Positions 22,627 to 33,599 of a DNA stretch of 64,000 nt are shown piece after piece. A program made the position numbers and the translations under genes. Origin of the DNA: Talinum fruticosum (Eukaryota; Streptophyta; Magnoliopsida; Caryophyllales; Talinaceae); NCBI GenBank assembly GCA_021018815.1, contig JAITYX010000033.1, positions 1,488,001-1,552,000 of the forward strand. Direction: 5' to 3'. The notes beneath the pieces were generated by a model, which saw nothing but the letters and a program-made list of their open reading frames with translations, searched no databases and was not told where the DNA came from. The stretch's first letter is position 1. Every line of letters starts with the position of its first letter.

Positions 22627-24261
22627 TCACGCTTTCATAGGAGTGGACATGGGAGGTGGTTTCTTAAGCATGGGATGCTCTTTGAGCTCCATCAGAATAC
22701 TTTGGGGATCGGTGTTGAAGCGGTAGTCCACTTCATTTCTCCAAGACTTCTCTTCGAGGATTAAATTTTCCATCTCCTTCTTTCTTCCTGACCTCATCTC
22801 TTTCCTCTGTGCATATCTCCGTGGCCTGAATAAAGTCAGCCGCCTTTCAGAGTGCTTCTGCCAAAGTGGACACCTTTTGTTCAGCGAGGGAAAATTTGAA
22901 TCTTTCAGCTTCGAGTCCATTAAGGAAGGCAATGTAGGCAACTCCGTCTTACAGGGCAGAGATAAGGACGACCTCTTTATGAAACCTCCGGACATAGTCC
23001 TTAAGGGTCTCGTTTCTTCCTTGCTTAATCTTGGAGAGATGGATGCTGGTCTTCTTTTGCTTGCAACTCGCGATAAATTGCGCAACGAACTTCTCACATA
23101 GCTCTTCAAAGGAAGAGATGCTCCCTTGAGGAAGATTGTTGAACCATTTCTGCGCGACTCCCTTCAGTGTAGCAGGGAAGAATCGGCAGTAGGTCGCATC
23201 GTCCCCATCCTGCACATACATATGAGACTTATAGTACGCTAGGTGATCTTCAGGATCAGTTGTGCCATTGTATGGGTCGATGTTTGGGGCCTTTATCTTC
23301 TTCATTCGGGGAACATTCATAATCTTCTTCAAAAATGGAGTGTTGAAAGTATGCTGGGTTGGTCATGAATCGGAGCCAAAGACGGGAACGGCTGGGGATT
23401 GGTGGCGTGGAACTTCCACCAGGGAAGGACTCTCCCTCCTCTCAGATCAAGGAGGAGTGCGCCTGGTCCTCTCCGACTTCTTGGGACCCTTCAGATTTGA
23501 TTGCTCATGACGCCTTTCTCTTGATCGCTCCCGCTCCCGGGCGACAGATCGCTCTTGGTCGCGCCTTGGAGCATGATAGGCTCGTTGAGAATTGCGGCTA
23601 TGCTTAGCTGATCGTGCGCGGATCTTCTGGTTCCTTGGGGCGCTCTCTCCGTGTTCGGGGCAAGGGCATCGCCATGATCCTCAAACCAGGCAGAACGCCT
23701 GCTGTGTGTGGCATAGGGGTTGAGGCCGTGTGCGAAGTGGCAACCTTCTCGTTGCCTCTGTGAAGAGCTTTCTTTGCCTCGATAATCCCTCGAGCATCGT
23801 CTTCTTCGTGACGCCTTGTCAGGGGGCATTTGGCTGCTCAGGGGCAAGTGTCATCGGGGCCTTGGTGGGCTGCGCTAGAGCCGCATGGGAGGGCATCCCA
23901 CCCGAGAAGTGGCCAACAGGCTGACCTCCCCAGGGGTTGTGCCGTACCCAGGAGTCATGGTATAGTGGAAGGGCATGATAGGCATGCGCTGTTTCATGGT
24001 GGCTCGCACCTGTTCTTGCACTTGTTGTGCGACAATCAGTTTTAAGGGTCTCTATTAAGTTCTGAAGAGCCCCTACGGTGACGTACCCCTCTGGCTTGGT
24101 GTAGCGGTTGGCGGTAGACCGCTGAGAAGATTCCGCATCCTCGGCTTGAGGAGCGTCGCGAGATTGGCCCCCGTAAGCATTGAACGATGATGGTGAGGGA
24201 CCGGTGGGTTGGTCGTGTCGCGCGTCATCTTAGATCGAGATCGAGTGCCACTGGCAACCAT
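22627..24261 (-). pseudogene. LTR element: gag
   Basis: The first ATG at 24261 lies about 35 bases after the 5' LTR. The retrotransposon gag (capsid) domain is at about 23340-22950: IDPYNGTTDPEDHLAYYKSH, FPATLKGVAQKWFNNLP, and FEELCEKFVAQFIAS. The N-terminal part (24261-23490) is open only in pieces and rich in Arg, Ser and Pro. Frameshifts near 24075, 23490 and 22960 break it. I see no zinc knuckle. Confidence 0.75.
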
Positions 24262-24274
24262 ATGCTACCTTCCT

Positions 24275-24294
24275 CCCCACAGACGACACCAAAC
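24275..24294 (-). promoter_or_regulatory. Presumed primer-binding region of the LTR element
   Basis: Directly inside the right LTR the minus strand reads GTTTGGTGTCGTCTGTGGGG. This corresponds to the TTTGGCGCCGTCTGTGGGG found after the 5' LTR of many plant Gypsy elements. Confidence 0.5.
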
Positions 24295-24873
24295 TGTTTC
24301 CGGAGAAAACCGAGTTGATAATGTGGATGTTGATTCGGAGAGAGGAAGGATTTACCGCTCCGGTTTTGAGGACATGGCACGATCGATCTAATTCCGCATG
24401 GCGACTGCTTGAACCTACAAAAGGCGAAGCCCCGAAGGTGGATTTCGGGAACGCCCTCCGACGCTCAAGTTAGTGATCGACTTGATCGAAGGGATCGAGG
24501 AGATCTTCCTCGATGTGCGTGGGGGAATTCCTTGGGAGTTGAGAGATTTTTCAAAGGTGGAAACTCTTAGGATGTGTGTTGAGAGCTTGAGAGCTTGGAA
24601 GCTTGGATGTGTGTTGTGAGAAAATGAGAATTGTGGAATGTGAAACATGCCCCATGAAGTTGGAAAATGATGGGTATTTATAGGGAGATTTTAAAGGGGT
24701 AATATAGTAATTTACCGTGGTTTAGGGAAACCCTAGCCCTAATGGGTTTTGGGCTTTTACCTGGCCCGTTAAGGGTTGGCTTGGGTCGATATCTTCCTTG
24801 TCCGACTTATTAGGCCCAATTGGCTGGTGATGTGGTGGGTGAGTTGGAATTGATGCGGGAAATACCCGAATCA
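24295..24873 (-). repeat. 5' LTR (right copy)
   Basis: Runs on the minus strand from TGATTCGGGTATTTCCCGC to CTCCGGAAACA. It is followed outside by ATATA, matching the left flank. Confidence 0.85.
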
Positions 24874-26190
24874 ATATATATATGAGAGAGAGAGAAATAA
24901 CTCGCACACAAAACATAAATGAAATTGTCTAAAGGAGAGACACTCCAAACTCCCAATTCTCACAAAAATAAGAGAAAATTCAATTTTCAGAAAAAGAACG
25001 GATAATTCATTGAAAATAATATAATTATACCTTTGGATATTGGTTGGATTGAAGAGATTAAAGTAAAAGAGAATCAAATTTAGTTGTACAAAATATATTC
25101 AAAAAGAGATTAAAAAACCAAGTGAAGTATCAGTTCAATATTAGTTTCTATAGACACTCATCTTAAGAAAAGAAGTAATTAAAAAATAAAAAAAATTATA
25201 AAAAAATATCTTAAAATTTATAAATACTCATTAAGTATATATAATTGCTGACGCCATATAAAATTAATACACTAATTATGATATGAATGCTTACAAATTT
25301 TTTCAATGAACTTATAATAATAAATGATATGCATATAATTTGATTTTTTTATATGAACATTTATATTCACCAAATAATGATAACCAGATAGAAAGTGCAA
25401 GGCAAGAAAATATATATAAAGGATTATAAACCACGCCAAAAAAAAAAAAAAACGTCATAGCAAGAAAATTGAATATTTGTTTTGACCAATGAGATAACAT
25501 CCATTGTATCAAAACTTGAATAAAATTCTTTGATGGAAAAAAATTTGAATTAAATTTATGTATAAAATCCTAAATGAATTACAAAAAGAAGGGATCAATG
25601 GAAAAAGAACAATCATATACTAACAAATTTGATGCCAAATTTTATTAACAAGATGTACTACAAATAGGTTGAAAATATCGCCATCAAAATAAGGGGTTTT
25701 AATTATAAAATTAAAATCGACCAATTATAATATATTGGTATATTTTTAGCATATTTTTTTCTTAGTAAGAATAAAGTTTTTTACAAAAAAGAATGCATGC
25801 TATTCATCTCCTTGCAAGCGTAATTATTCAAGACAATTGTATAATTAAAACTTGATTACAATGAGAATTGTTATGTTAACCGTACTCTCAACCATTATGA
25901 GTGTGTTCATCACTAACTTTTGAGGTAGTGGTTACCGTTTTAGAGGAACTAAAAAAACTACTTATTTTTGTCCTTTTCAACATACAATAAAAAAATCTAA
26001 TCAAGCACCAAGATTGTGCTTTTCTAATATGTTTTAGTAATCAATTGAATAAATAATAATTTTTTTAATTTATTAAAATTAAGGTTGTTGTTATATGTCC
26101 CTTTAGACATATTGTGTAATACTCTACCAATTGTGTCTTAATTTTATTTAGTTCACTGAATAATTTAAAAAAAAAACGAAGGTGTTACAC
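24874..26190. repeat. Array spacer, no gene
   Basis: Continues the spacer broken at 17143 and corresponds to 8800-9900. The CAAGCACCAAGATTGTGCTT motif before each K gene 3' end is present near 26000. I see no coding region. Confidence 0.7.
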
Positions 26191-26420
26191 CTCCCTTTTC
26201 CTTTGCTTCTCCTATTCTTTTATGATCCAGTGCACATTTTTTTTTTTTTGCTTCCACCTAGACCTGGGCAATGGGCCGGGTCGGGCTGGCTGAGCCCGCC
26301 CATTTACTTAACGGGATGGGCTGGGCAGTAACTTTTTCAAATGGGCCGGGCTGGGTCATGGGTCAAATGGCCCTGACCACCCAAGGCCCACCCAATTTGA
26401 GCCATTGCCACCCACGATTT

Positions 26421-26561
26421 ACTTAACTCAAAACACCCACCGCAGGTGCCCCACAGGCTGTGGGGCAGGCCGTGGTGGCCAGCAGGGATTTACTTAACCC
26501 AAAATACCCACCACGGGTGCCCCTACAGGCTGTGGGGCAGGCCGTGGTGGCCAGCAGATGG
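26421..26561. repeat. Direct duplication of ~73 bp near the hAT left end
   Basis: ACTTAAC..AAAACACCCACC...GGCTGTGGGGCAGGCCGTGGTGGCCAGCAG occurs twice in a row. The unit is more GC-rich than its surroundings and contains the palindromic word GGCTGTGGGGCAGGCC. Confidence 0.75.
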
Positions 26562-28330
26562 TCCAGAAGTTCTTCTCTTTTCATTCTCTTCGTCAAAGTC
26601 CGTGTCTTCTTCTGATTCTGAGTCTGAATCCTTGCTAGAAACCCAATCTTGATCACTATCATCACTATTATCATCCTATGATATGAAATAGCAACCTTGT
26701 CAACCTTTAGTCAGCTGCAAGGTGCAAAGCTTTTATACTTTATGAAAGGCTTACCTCGTCATTGTCAGCAATCTCTGCTAGTTGCTTAAAGCTATGCCAA
26801 TGAATGTCATATTCATATTCACAAAGGAAGACATCGTCCCCTTCATTATTGGCCTTGGCAAACTCCTTTGGACTCATAACATAGCAGTGCCTAATGATAG
26901 ATTCCATCTGTCACGGTAAAAAACAGAACCATTGACCTTCGATGAGGAATAACAACAAAAACCAACACAAAGATTTCTATATGTATATGTTCTTGCTACA
27001 GAAGCTCATGCTCTTAAACAAATCCAATCCATGATAACAAGAAGAAAGACGACTCTAGAACATTTGTGTGATAACTATCACGTCAAAGACTTGGTGACAC
27101 ATCATGTTGTTTCAGCGCAGTTTTAAGGATTCACTGGCTGTAATATCTTGTATACATCGAATGTCAAGAAGAAAATGATAGGTTCCCATCCTAAGTGCCA
27201 TAAAAGGCACGATTGGTGCTCAAATGGGCAACAACAATATCTGTTTTTACCAGCTAAATAGGCTTGATAATTTTCGTATCATGGATTCTTGAAACACTTC
27301 CAGATAATGGCAGATTATGCAATCAGATTCACTGAAGGGTTTCAGTGCTTCCTATCTTAGCATTCAGATTTCTCGTACAGACGAAGACAGAACACCCTGA
27401 AAAAGTTTTATAAACCAAACATTGACAAAATGAGCACAAAACAGTTTAAAATTTAACAGTCGTCTTCCATAGGTGTCCTTACCCCAAATGTAAGATTTGA
27501 ACTCCTACACCAAACTCCTAGTGATCCATACCCCCTTCACTAGTTTCCTAGCGTATTGAACAAAGAAATGAACCTATACATACAATGTGCATCAAATAAA
27601 TATGATACATAGAAACTGTATTCTATCTCAGAATACCTCAACATCAGCAAAATCATTAGTGCGATACAGCTCTCGTTTCAAATTATGTGGTTGTCTTCCT
27701 GATTCTCCTCAGGGATCATGTACCAATGTGCTTGAAACCAGAAGGTTCCATCCACTTCTTTCCGTATGCTGCACAATAGTACCAATGTACTCAATTTGCA
27801 GCTAAAACCATTTGACATTTCAAAATCTGCTAAATTACTGCCTTAATGGCAAAATTGAATATCCATTTGATCCAATTTAACAAACTAAAAATTTAGATGA
27901 GGTTATCGGAAAGTAAAGCTAGTGAACCTCTCAATCCGGGCAGCCCACAAATCACTTGAAAGTAGCCTCTCCCTTAAAGTCCTAACCCGCTTCTTCCCCT
28001 TCGGTGGCTCGGGAAGCTTAACCTTCTTCCCAAGTTTCTTTGCCTCACAAATCCGACAAACCCAATCTCCTTCAGGAACCTCCTTCAGTGGCGGCTTCAA
28101 GCACTTCAAATGAAACCCACCAAGGCAATCATCGCACTCAATCATCACAGCATTGCCAGCTCTAAAACACATCCCACACTCCTCTACCTCGGGATCTTCC
28201 TCGTCTGAGCTCGCATCCTCTCTCCTCTTCACATAGACATCATCACCAACAGCAAATTCACCTCCATCATACACCACTTTCTTGTAATACACCGGCTTCT
28301 GGATTCGGTTCACCCGCGAGATGGTGGAAG
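26556..28330 (-). pseudogene. ORC1: ORC1 (origin recognition complex subunit 1) 5' fragment
   Basis: Four exons can be read. Exon 1 (about 28325-27928) has YYKKVVYDGGEFAVGDDVYV and a PHD finger (C-G-M-C, C-D-D-C, H-L-K-C, C-R-I-C). Exon 2 (27768-27637) and exon 3 (26907-26755, RHCYVMSPKEFAKANNEGDD) make up the BAH domain. Exon 4 starts at 26675 and is acidic. Introns are retained, so it was captured as DNA. Exon 2 lacks one base before GRQPHNL, which breaks the frame. Intact ORC1 binds replication origins and has a C-terminal AAA+ ATPase; that half is absent. The piece cannot make a working subunit. Confidence 0.85.
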
Positions 28331-28784
28331 ACGACGGCGAGAGAGAGAGAGAGAGCGAGGGAGGAGGGGACGGTGAGCAGCAAAAGATGATGGACAGCGA
28401 GAGAGACAGAGTGTGCGAGAGGTAGGAGGAGAGACAGCGTGTGAGAGTGTGAGAGTTGGGGGAGCAGCGAAACCACGGTGGCCCGGTACCCGCCCAGTCC
28501 AGGCCCGAAAAGTCACTTAATGGGTGGCCCATTTCATGTCCAGTCCATTTAAATTATCAAATGAGTTTTGACCTTATTTTTTAGCCCAGTCAATTAAGCC
28601 CATTGAGCACTCCTGTCCAATACCCAGGTCTACTTCCACCTGTATATTTTTTCATGCTCCTTAAAGATCTTTTTACCTACCTCACCCTACTCCTTCTATT
28701 TCTTTTTTCTTCTCTCCTCTAGTTCTTTGTTGAAATTATGATATTTCTTCTCTCCTCCTTCCTGCAACTTTTCGTGTTCCCTAA

Positions 28785-29248
28785 GGCTCTATTTGATTTT
28801 AAGAAAATTAGAAGGAAAGAAAAAAATGTGGAAAATGAATTTCTTTCCCTTGTTTGAATTGAAGAAAAAAGGAGAGAAAAAAGTTTGATGGAAAAACTCA
28901 TGGAAAATCTTATCAATTTGGTCAATGATATTTTCCTTTCAAAATTGAGAGGAAAATGGAAGAAAAAATTTACAAAGAGAGAGAAATGTATAAAAGAGAC
29001 AGAATTCTATTAGAAAAGATCATTAAGAATTTTCTCTCTCCTCTCAATTAATCAATGTTACTCTCTTTTCTCTCCATGACAATGTAGTGATGGGTAAGAA
29101 GTTGGAAAATTATTACACTTTCTGTCCCTCTATTTTTCCTTGAACCAAACACAAGAAAAAAATTAATTTTCCCTTAACTTTTTTCCTCATTACTTTTTTT
29201 CCATTTAAATTTTCTTTCCAACTTATTTTCTTAGAATCAAATAGAGCC
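28785..29248. mobile_element. Tourist-like (PIF/Harbinger) MITE, 464 bp
   Basis: Inverted ends of about 40 bases, starting GGCTCTATTTGATTTTAAGA on the left and GGCTCTATTTGATTCTAAGA on the right (reverse complement), with only a few mismatches. TAA on each side (28782-28784 and 29249-29251) is the three-base target duplication of this superfamily. No coding capacity. Confidence 0.85.
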
Positions 29249-29465
29249 TAAAGATCTTCTTATTAGTCTCTCTTATCCATTTCTTTTTCAAAATTATCAT
29301 CATTCTCAATCTTATTTTTCATTTCCACCTCATCATTATACGTCTTTTCCTACTCTTTAAGCAGTTTTTCTTCCTCTTTCTTTATTTGCTTTTATCATTA
29401 ATTTTCTTACTAATTACCTCATTTATAAATAAGATTAGGACTGATAATTTAGCCATAATTGCCAT

Positions 29466-30185
29466 AGAGAAAAGAATTATTGAACCAACTTTCGACATGA
29501 AGCGGGATTTTAAACTCATTGTGAAGAGTAGTTCTAATTAACGAGTGACATAGAAATAACCATGATTCCTTTTACATACTTATTATTATGGAAATTCCTT
29601 AGTCAAATAGGTTAATAATTAATTAGAAATATAGTATAAATAGGTCAAAAGAACACGGATGCGTTATTTTCTAAATAAAGATTAAGTCTCTGTTTGTTTT
29701 TATATATGTCTGTGTGAATTTTATTTCTGATCACAACCAATGAATTAAAAAAACTTGTATATTACAACATAATTTTCTTTCCAAGCCTTGTTTTTTTTTT
29801 TTTTATATGAAAGATGTAAGCTATAATTATTTCTTTCCTATTTCCTTTTGCTTGAAAGCTTTATTATTAGACAATTGCCAGAGTAAACCGACAGAATAGT
29901 ATGTATTACTATTCAATTTTATCTATTTCTATGTATAATAAAAAAAAATATAATCAAGCACCAAGATTGTGCTTTTCCAACAAAATTTACAGATCGATTG
30001 AATAAATTGTAAAATTTACCTTTTAATTTATTGAAAGTAGTCTCTTTACAGATGTAACGTAATACTATATAGCATATGAACCTTTCTTAATTTTATTTGG
30101 TTTACTGAATAAATCCTCCAAAAAGCTAAGGTGGTGCTACACTTCCCTTTTCCTTTACTTCTCCTGTTCTTTTCTGATCATGTGC
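29466..30185. repeat. Spacer between K3 and K4
   Basis: 29700-30185 is the copy of 1-696. 29466-29700 resembles 1250-1560 more weakly. No gene. Confidence 0.7.
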
Positions 30186-30738
30186 TTATTTCGTTTTTCT
30201 GTTGTTTTTCACTTCCTCCTCGTGCAACTTTTTATGCTCCTTAGACATCTCTTTATCTGCCTCTTCATGCTCCTTCGCGCTCTTTTTCTGCTCTTCTCCT
30301 GTTCTTTGTCGAATTTCTCATCTTCCTCCTTCTTGTTTCTTGCTTCCACTTCATGCATTTTTCCATCTCCTTATACGCCTTTTTATCCACCTTTTCTTGC
30401 TCCATTGCGTTCTTTTTTCTTCTCTGCTCTTGTTCTTTGTCAAATTTCTCATCTTCCTCCTTCTTGTTTCTCGCTTCCACCTCGTGCATCTTTTCCTGCT
30501 CCTTGTATGCCTTTTTATCCGCCTCTTCGTGCTCCTTCGCGTTCCTTTTTCTCCTCTCCTCCACTTCTTTATCAAATTTCTCATCTTCCTCCTTCTTGTT
30601 TCTCGCTTCCACCTCGTGCATCTTTTCCTGCTCCTTAAGTATCTTTTCTTCCTCTTTCGTCATTTGCGGGTGGCTCACTACCTCATTTATGAGTAAACAT
30701 AAAAATAGGATTACGACTGATAATCTAGCAAGAGCCAT
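30186..30738 (-). pseudogene. K4: secreted Lys/Glu-rich repeat protein gene, frame broken late
   Basis: The start at 30738 gives a clean signal peptide (MALARLSVVILFLCLLINEV) and two full charged repeats beginning MHEVEARNKKEEDEKF. Near 30359 a GGAAAAATG run has one A fewer than K1, which throws the third repeat out of frame. A second A-run near 30290 is also one base short. As read, the frame ends at 30265 with a basic tail. The stop shared with the other copies is at 30186-30188. Apart from these two gaps the sequence is close to K1, so this copy may be functional if the gaps are consensus errors. The product would be about 184 residues and exported. Confidence 0.65.
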
Positions 30739-30807
30739 GTTTTCTTTTGAACTCGAGAAAAGAATTATTAAATTGTTTTTGAGATGAAGTGTACATATGT
30801 AAGTGGA

Positions 30808-30818
30808 TTTTATATGCA
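30808..30818 (-). promoter_or_regulatory. Probable TATA box of K4
   Basis: GCATATAAAATCCAC on the minus strand about 75 bases before the start codon, as in K1 and K2. Confidence 0.55.
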
Positions 30819-31079
30819 ATGTGAAGCGTAGTTCTTGATAATTAACGAGTGACATAAAATTAGCCATGATCCTGGTTACATGTTTGTTTTTACGGATATC
30901 CATTAGATTAATAGTCAATCATAAATATAGTATATATGGGTCAAAGGAAATATGAAATATTGTACTCCAAGCATCTGCATGCTATTGCGATGCACATGTC
31001 ATTATGATTATCACAATGCCCACCAAATATATAACTAATGGTTAGCGTACATGATACTAATTCACGGCATTATCGCTAA

Positions 31080-32990
31080 GTAGAAGAATACAAATTTGAA
31101 TATTTGAAAGCATACTTGTCAAATAAAAAATTATTTATAGTTATTGGGTTAGTGCGTAATGACCAGATGATTAAAAGTCGAACATAAATTCATATGAAAC
31201 GTTAGTATGTTATAAAACTTTAAACTACCAAATTTTAAAAGTTACATTTAGTTATGAACAATAAAGTTTTATTGCTTGTCGGTTATGCCAATGAAAACCA
31301 AATAATATCTTAATCGAATTAATACTATCCATAAATACGTATCGCATATAATTTTATCAAAAATAATTTTACATAAATTATAAATTGTAACACTAGTCAA
31401 TCATACCCATTTTTTTAATTTAAACGTTTGAAAATTTGAGTTTCAAAGGAGAGGTAAATTTATACTCAATTAAAATAAAGAAATTAAAGGCCTTAGATCA
31501 ACCATTTAATTGCCAATCATGTGCACGAGTCACATGGATGCATAATTAAATGCAATATGGAGGGATTAAATAACATTCCTCCTCCCGTACTACTCCCTCC
31601 ATTTCATAATATTGTGTTTATATTATGAAGAAATATTAAAAAAATTTAAAATTTATGACAAAATATATGTTAAAAGATCAAATTATTCCAAAATTTTATT
31701 GGAAAAAAAGAGTAAAAAATAATTAATAAGGACAGAATTTGTAAATTAATCATTAATATATCGTTGGGATTGAAAAATAACGGATATTATAAAATAAAAA
31801 AATAAGTTAAAATGACATGTATTGTAAAATGAAAAAAACACATTCTTTTTTTTTTTTTAATGTCGGAAAATAGAGTCCCGTCTACTGTTATTAGTGTAAA
31901 TTGTTTTTTCTCTCTTCTACAAAAACAATAAGAAACATAACATTAAAAGATGTTTAACCCTTTTAAAAATTTGCATAACTTAGACAGAAAAAAATATTAC
32001 GGGATGGGAGTATATGAATAAACCTGAAATAGTTGTTTGTAATATTTAATTTACTTATATTTTTCGGTTGAAAAAATTAAATATAGTTTTTATTTTGTGA
32101 TGCTAAAACTTTGAATATAGTTATATAAGTTAATGAACTGAAGTTCACATAATTATGTTATTAATATTTAGCTTTGTCATTATAAAGCTCTCTTTTAGTT
32201 ATAATTATTTTTAAATGGATAAATTATAATACACGCATATAATATAGAGAAAATCGAATACTGATGTTACTTGTGAAAACTAATCATCCTACCAAGGCTA
32301 ACCTAGGCGTGCTTTTAGCTATAATTAATAACTTGTGATAAACAATATGCTAGCTATTGTCTTAATTAAGTGCATTTCTTTAAATGCTTATAATATTAAT
32401 AATAAAAGAACACAATCTTTCTTGGTAATGATCCAATATTATTGAAATATATAGAGAGAAATGAACTGTGCATTGAGTGTGAAACTAAATACAACTTATA
32501 AATTATTATCGACTTTGTTGGACTCAAAATATATACGTATACCCGACTCTGTTTGTATTTTTTTTTAAAAAAAAGGGTAAATACAAGTGAGGTAATTTTC
32601 GGTAGCTCTTTTCACAAAAGATCTACCTAATAAATTATCATCAATCAAAATAGAAGAAAGATCCCAATTGTACAAGTGTCTCAGATCATAGGATATGTTA
32701 TTGAGTGGCCTAGTCGAGCAAAATAATCTACTGTTTGATTTGCTTCTCTAAAAATATGGTGGAAGGATATCTTGTTTACCTTCTCCAAAAATCACCTGTA
32801 TCTATGTTATTAATACGGGGCTTTGTTTTTATGGGTTAAACTTTTATAACTTAACCCATGTTTGTGTTTTCCGGTAACTAATCTAATAAATACAAAACAA
32901 AAAAAAACCTTATAATTGACAAATTTTTCCTGGATTATAACCCCATTGATTAAGTTATATGGTGCATATAGTAGGGTTTATGTGATCCAG
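31080..32990. other. Intergenic between K4 and K5
   Basis: AT-rich. It holds one Stowaway-like MITE (31593-32010). 32560-32800 shows a short stretch (AAATAATCTACTG..GATTTGCTTCTCTAAAAATATGG) like plant LINE 3' sequence near 1860-1900, too short to classify. I see no gene. Confidence 0.5.
31593..32010. mobile_element. Stowaway-like MITE, 418 bp
   Basis: The left end is CTCCCTCCATTTCATAATAT and the right end, reverse complemented, CTCCCATCCCGTAATATTTT, with TA on both sides. CTCCCTC ends and a TA target duplication are typical of Stowaway (Tc1/mariner) MITEs. Confidence 0.65.
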
Positions 32991-33003
32991 CCTTGTTCTT
33001 CTT

Positions 33004-33531
33004 CTACTCCTTGTCCTTCTTCTGTTGTTTCTTCTTCTGCTTCTCGGCCTCCTTTTCTTGCTTTCTCTTTTCCTTCTCCTGTTGCTTCTTCTGCTTCGCG
33101 GCTTCCTTCTCGAGCTTCTTCTTCTCCTTCTCCTCCTGCTTCTTCTTCTTCTCGGCTTCCTTCTCGAGCTTCTTCTTCTCCTTCTCCTCCTGCTTCTTCT
33201 TCTTCTCCGCCTCCTTCTCCTCCTTCTTCTTCTGCTTCTCCGCCTCCTTCGCCTTCTCCTCTTCTTCTGCCAACTTTCTCGCCACCTGATGCTTCATCCC
33301 CTTTCTCTTCTCCTCTTCTGACTTCCTCATCTTCTCCTCCAATACCCTAAACTTTCGAACATCGTTGTTTTTCTCAATGTGGTATACTCCCTTGTTCGTG
33401 TTCTTGTTCTTCTCCGAGATCCCTACTGGTTTTTTCGCGTCTTTATTCGCAATCTCACCTCCTACCTGGGCAATGCATATGCATAATAACAGGACTATGA
33501 TCCCAGCTAAGTGGATTGATGATCTTGCCAT
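33004..33531 (-). CDS. K5: intact secreted Lys/Glu-rich protein, 175 aa
   Basis: A single open exon from ATG at 33531 to a stop at 33004. Residues 1-25 (MARSSIHLAGIIVLLLCICI...) form a signal peptide. Residues 26-70 are a mixed linker with KDAKKPVGISEK. From about 75 to the end is an almost pure Lys/Glu/Gln/Arg/Ala tract with two exact copies of an AEKKKKQEEKEKKKLEKE block, expected to be a long charged single helix. No Cys, no enzyme motif, no known domain. Its first 25 codons resemble those of the GH3 enzyme 5.5 kb away more than those of K1-K4. The TATA box at 33586-33597 fits a short 5' leader. It could also be classed as an uncharacterised KED-like protein, but the signal peptide argues for export. 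Confidence 0.75.
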   Translation of the reverse strand: MARSSIHLAGIIVLLLCICIAQVGGEIANKDAKKPVGISEKNKNTNKGVYHIEKNNDVRKFRVLEEKMRKSEEEKRKGMKHQVARKLAEEEEKAKEAEKQKKKEEKEAEKKKKQEEKEKKKLEKEAEKKKKQEEKEKKKLEKEAAKQKKQQEKEKRKQEKEAEKQKKKQQKKDKE

Positions 33532-33585
33532 TTTAATTTGCTCTCAAAGGGATGAATTTTGATGGGAAACAAGGGGATTCAGAAG

Positions 33586-33597
33586 GGTTATATATTC
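33586..33597 (-). promoter_or_regulatory. Probable TATA box of K5
   Basis: GAATATATAACCC on the minus strand, about 55-65 bases before the K5 start codon. No other TATA-like word stands as close to this start. Confidence 0.5.
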
Positions 33598-33599
33598 TG

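Larger units (their letters stand above)
17144..24873 (-). mobile_element. Non-autonomous LTR retrotransposon (gag-protease only), 7.73 kb
   Basis: Two direct LTRs (588 and 579 bp) with TG..CA ends border the element, and the host bases ATATA stand on both sides as a 5 bp target duplication. Gag and protease sequence lies on the minus strand, so the 5' LTR is the right one. The region that should hold reverse transcriptase, RNase H and integrase (17.7-21.6 kb) has none of these. Instead it has tandem repeats, a GC-rich island and a possible opposite-strand transcription unit. It would need enzymes from a Ty3/Gypsy relative to move. The element is clearly more GC-rich than the surrounding spacer. 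Confidence 0.85.
26259..28632 (-). mobile_element. hAT-like element carrying an ORC1 fragment (Pack-type), 2374 bp
   Basis: The ends are TAGACCTGGGCAATGGGCCG on the left and, as reverse complement on the right, TAGACCTGGGTATTGGACAG. Both are flanked by the 8 bp direct repeat CTTCCACC (26251-26258 and 28633-28640), the target-site length of hAT transposons. GGCCCA/GGGCC-rich subterminal sequence fits non-autonomous plant hAT elements. There is no transposase. Most of the interior is an intron-containing piece of the host gene ORC1. Confidence 0.85.
26191..29465 (-). pseudogene. K3: decayed Lys/Glu-rich gene split by two transposons
   Basis: Pieces of a K gene lie at 26191-26258, 28633-28784 and 29249-29465. 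The start at 29465 gives a degraded signal peptide (MAIMAKLSVLILFINEVIS) followed by stops. The Lys/Glu coding remnants (for example CTTCCACCT and TCATGCTCCTTAAAGATCTTTT on the plus strand) carry many changes. The hAT-like element and the Tourist-like element sit in its body and account for the spacing. This copy is much older or freer to decay than K1, K2 and K4. Confidence 0.7.

Noticed and set aside
27903..28532. A 209-codon open frame as an intact PHD-finger gene
   Set aside because: It is ORC1 exon 1 read through its splice donor, with transposon-derived sequence at its start. The continuation lies in further exons with a frame gap, all inside a hAT-like element.
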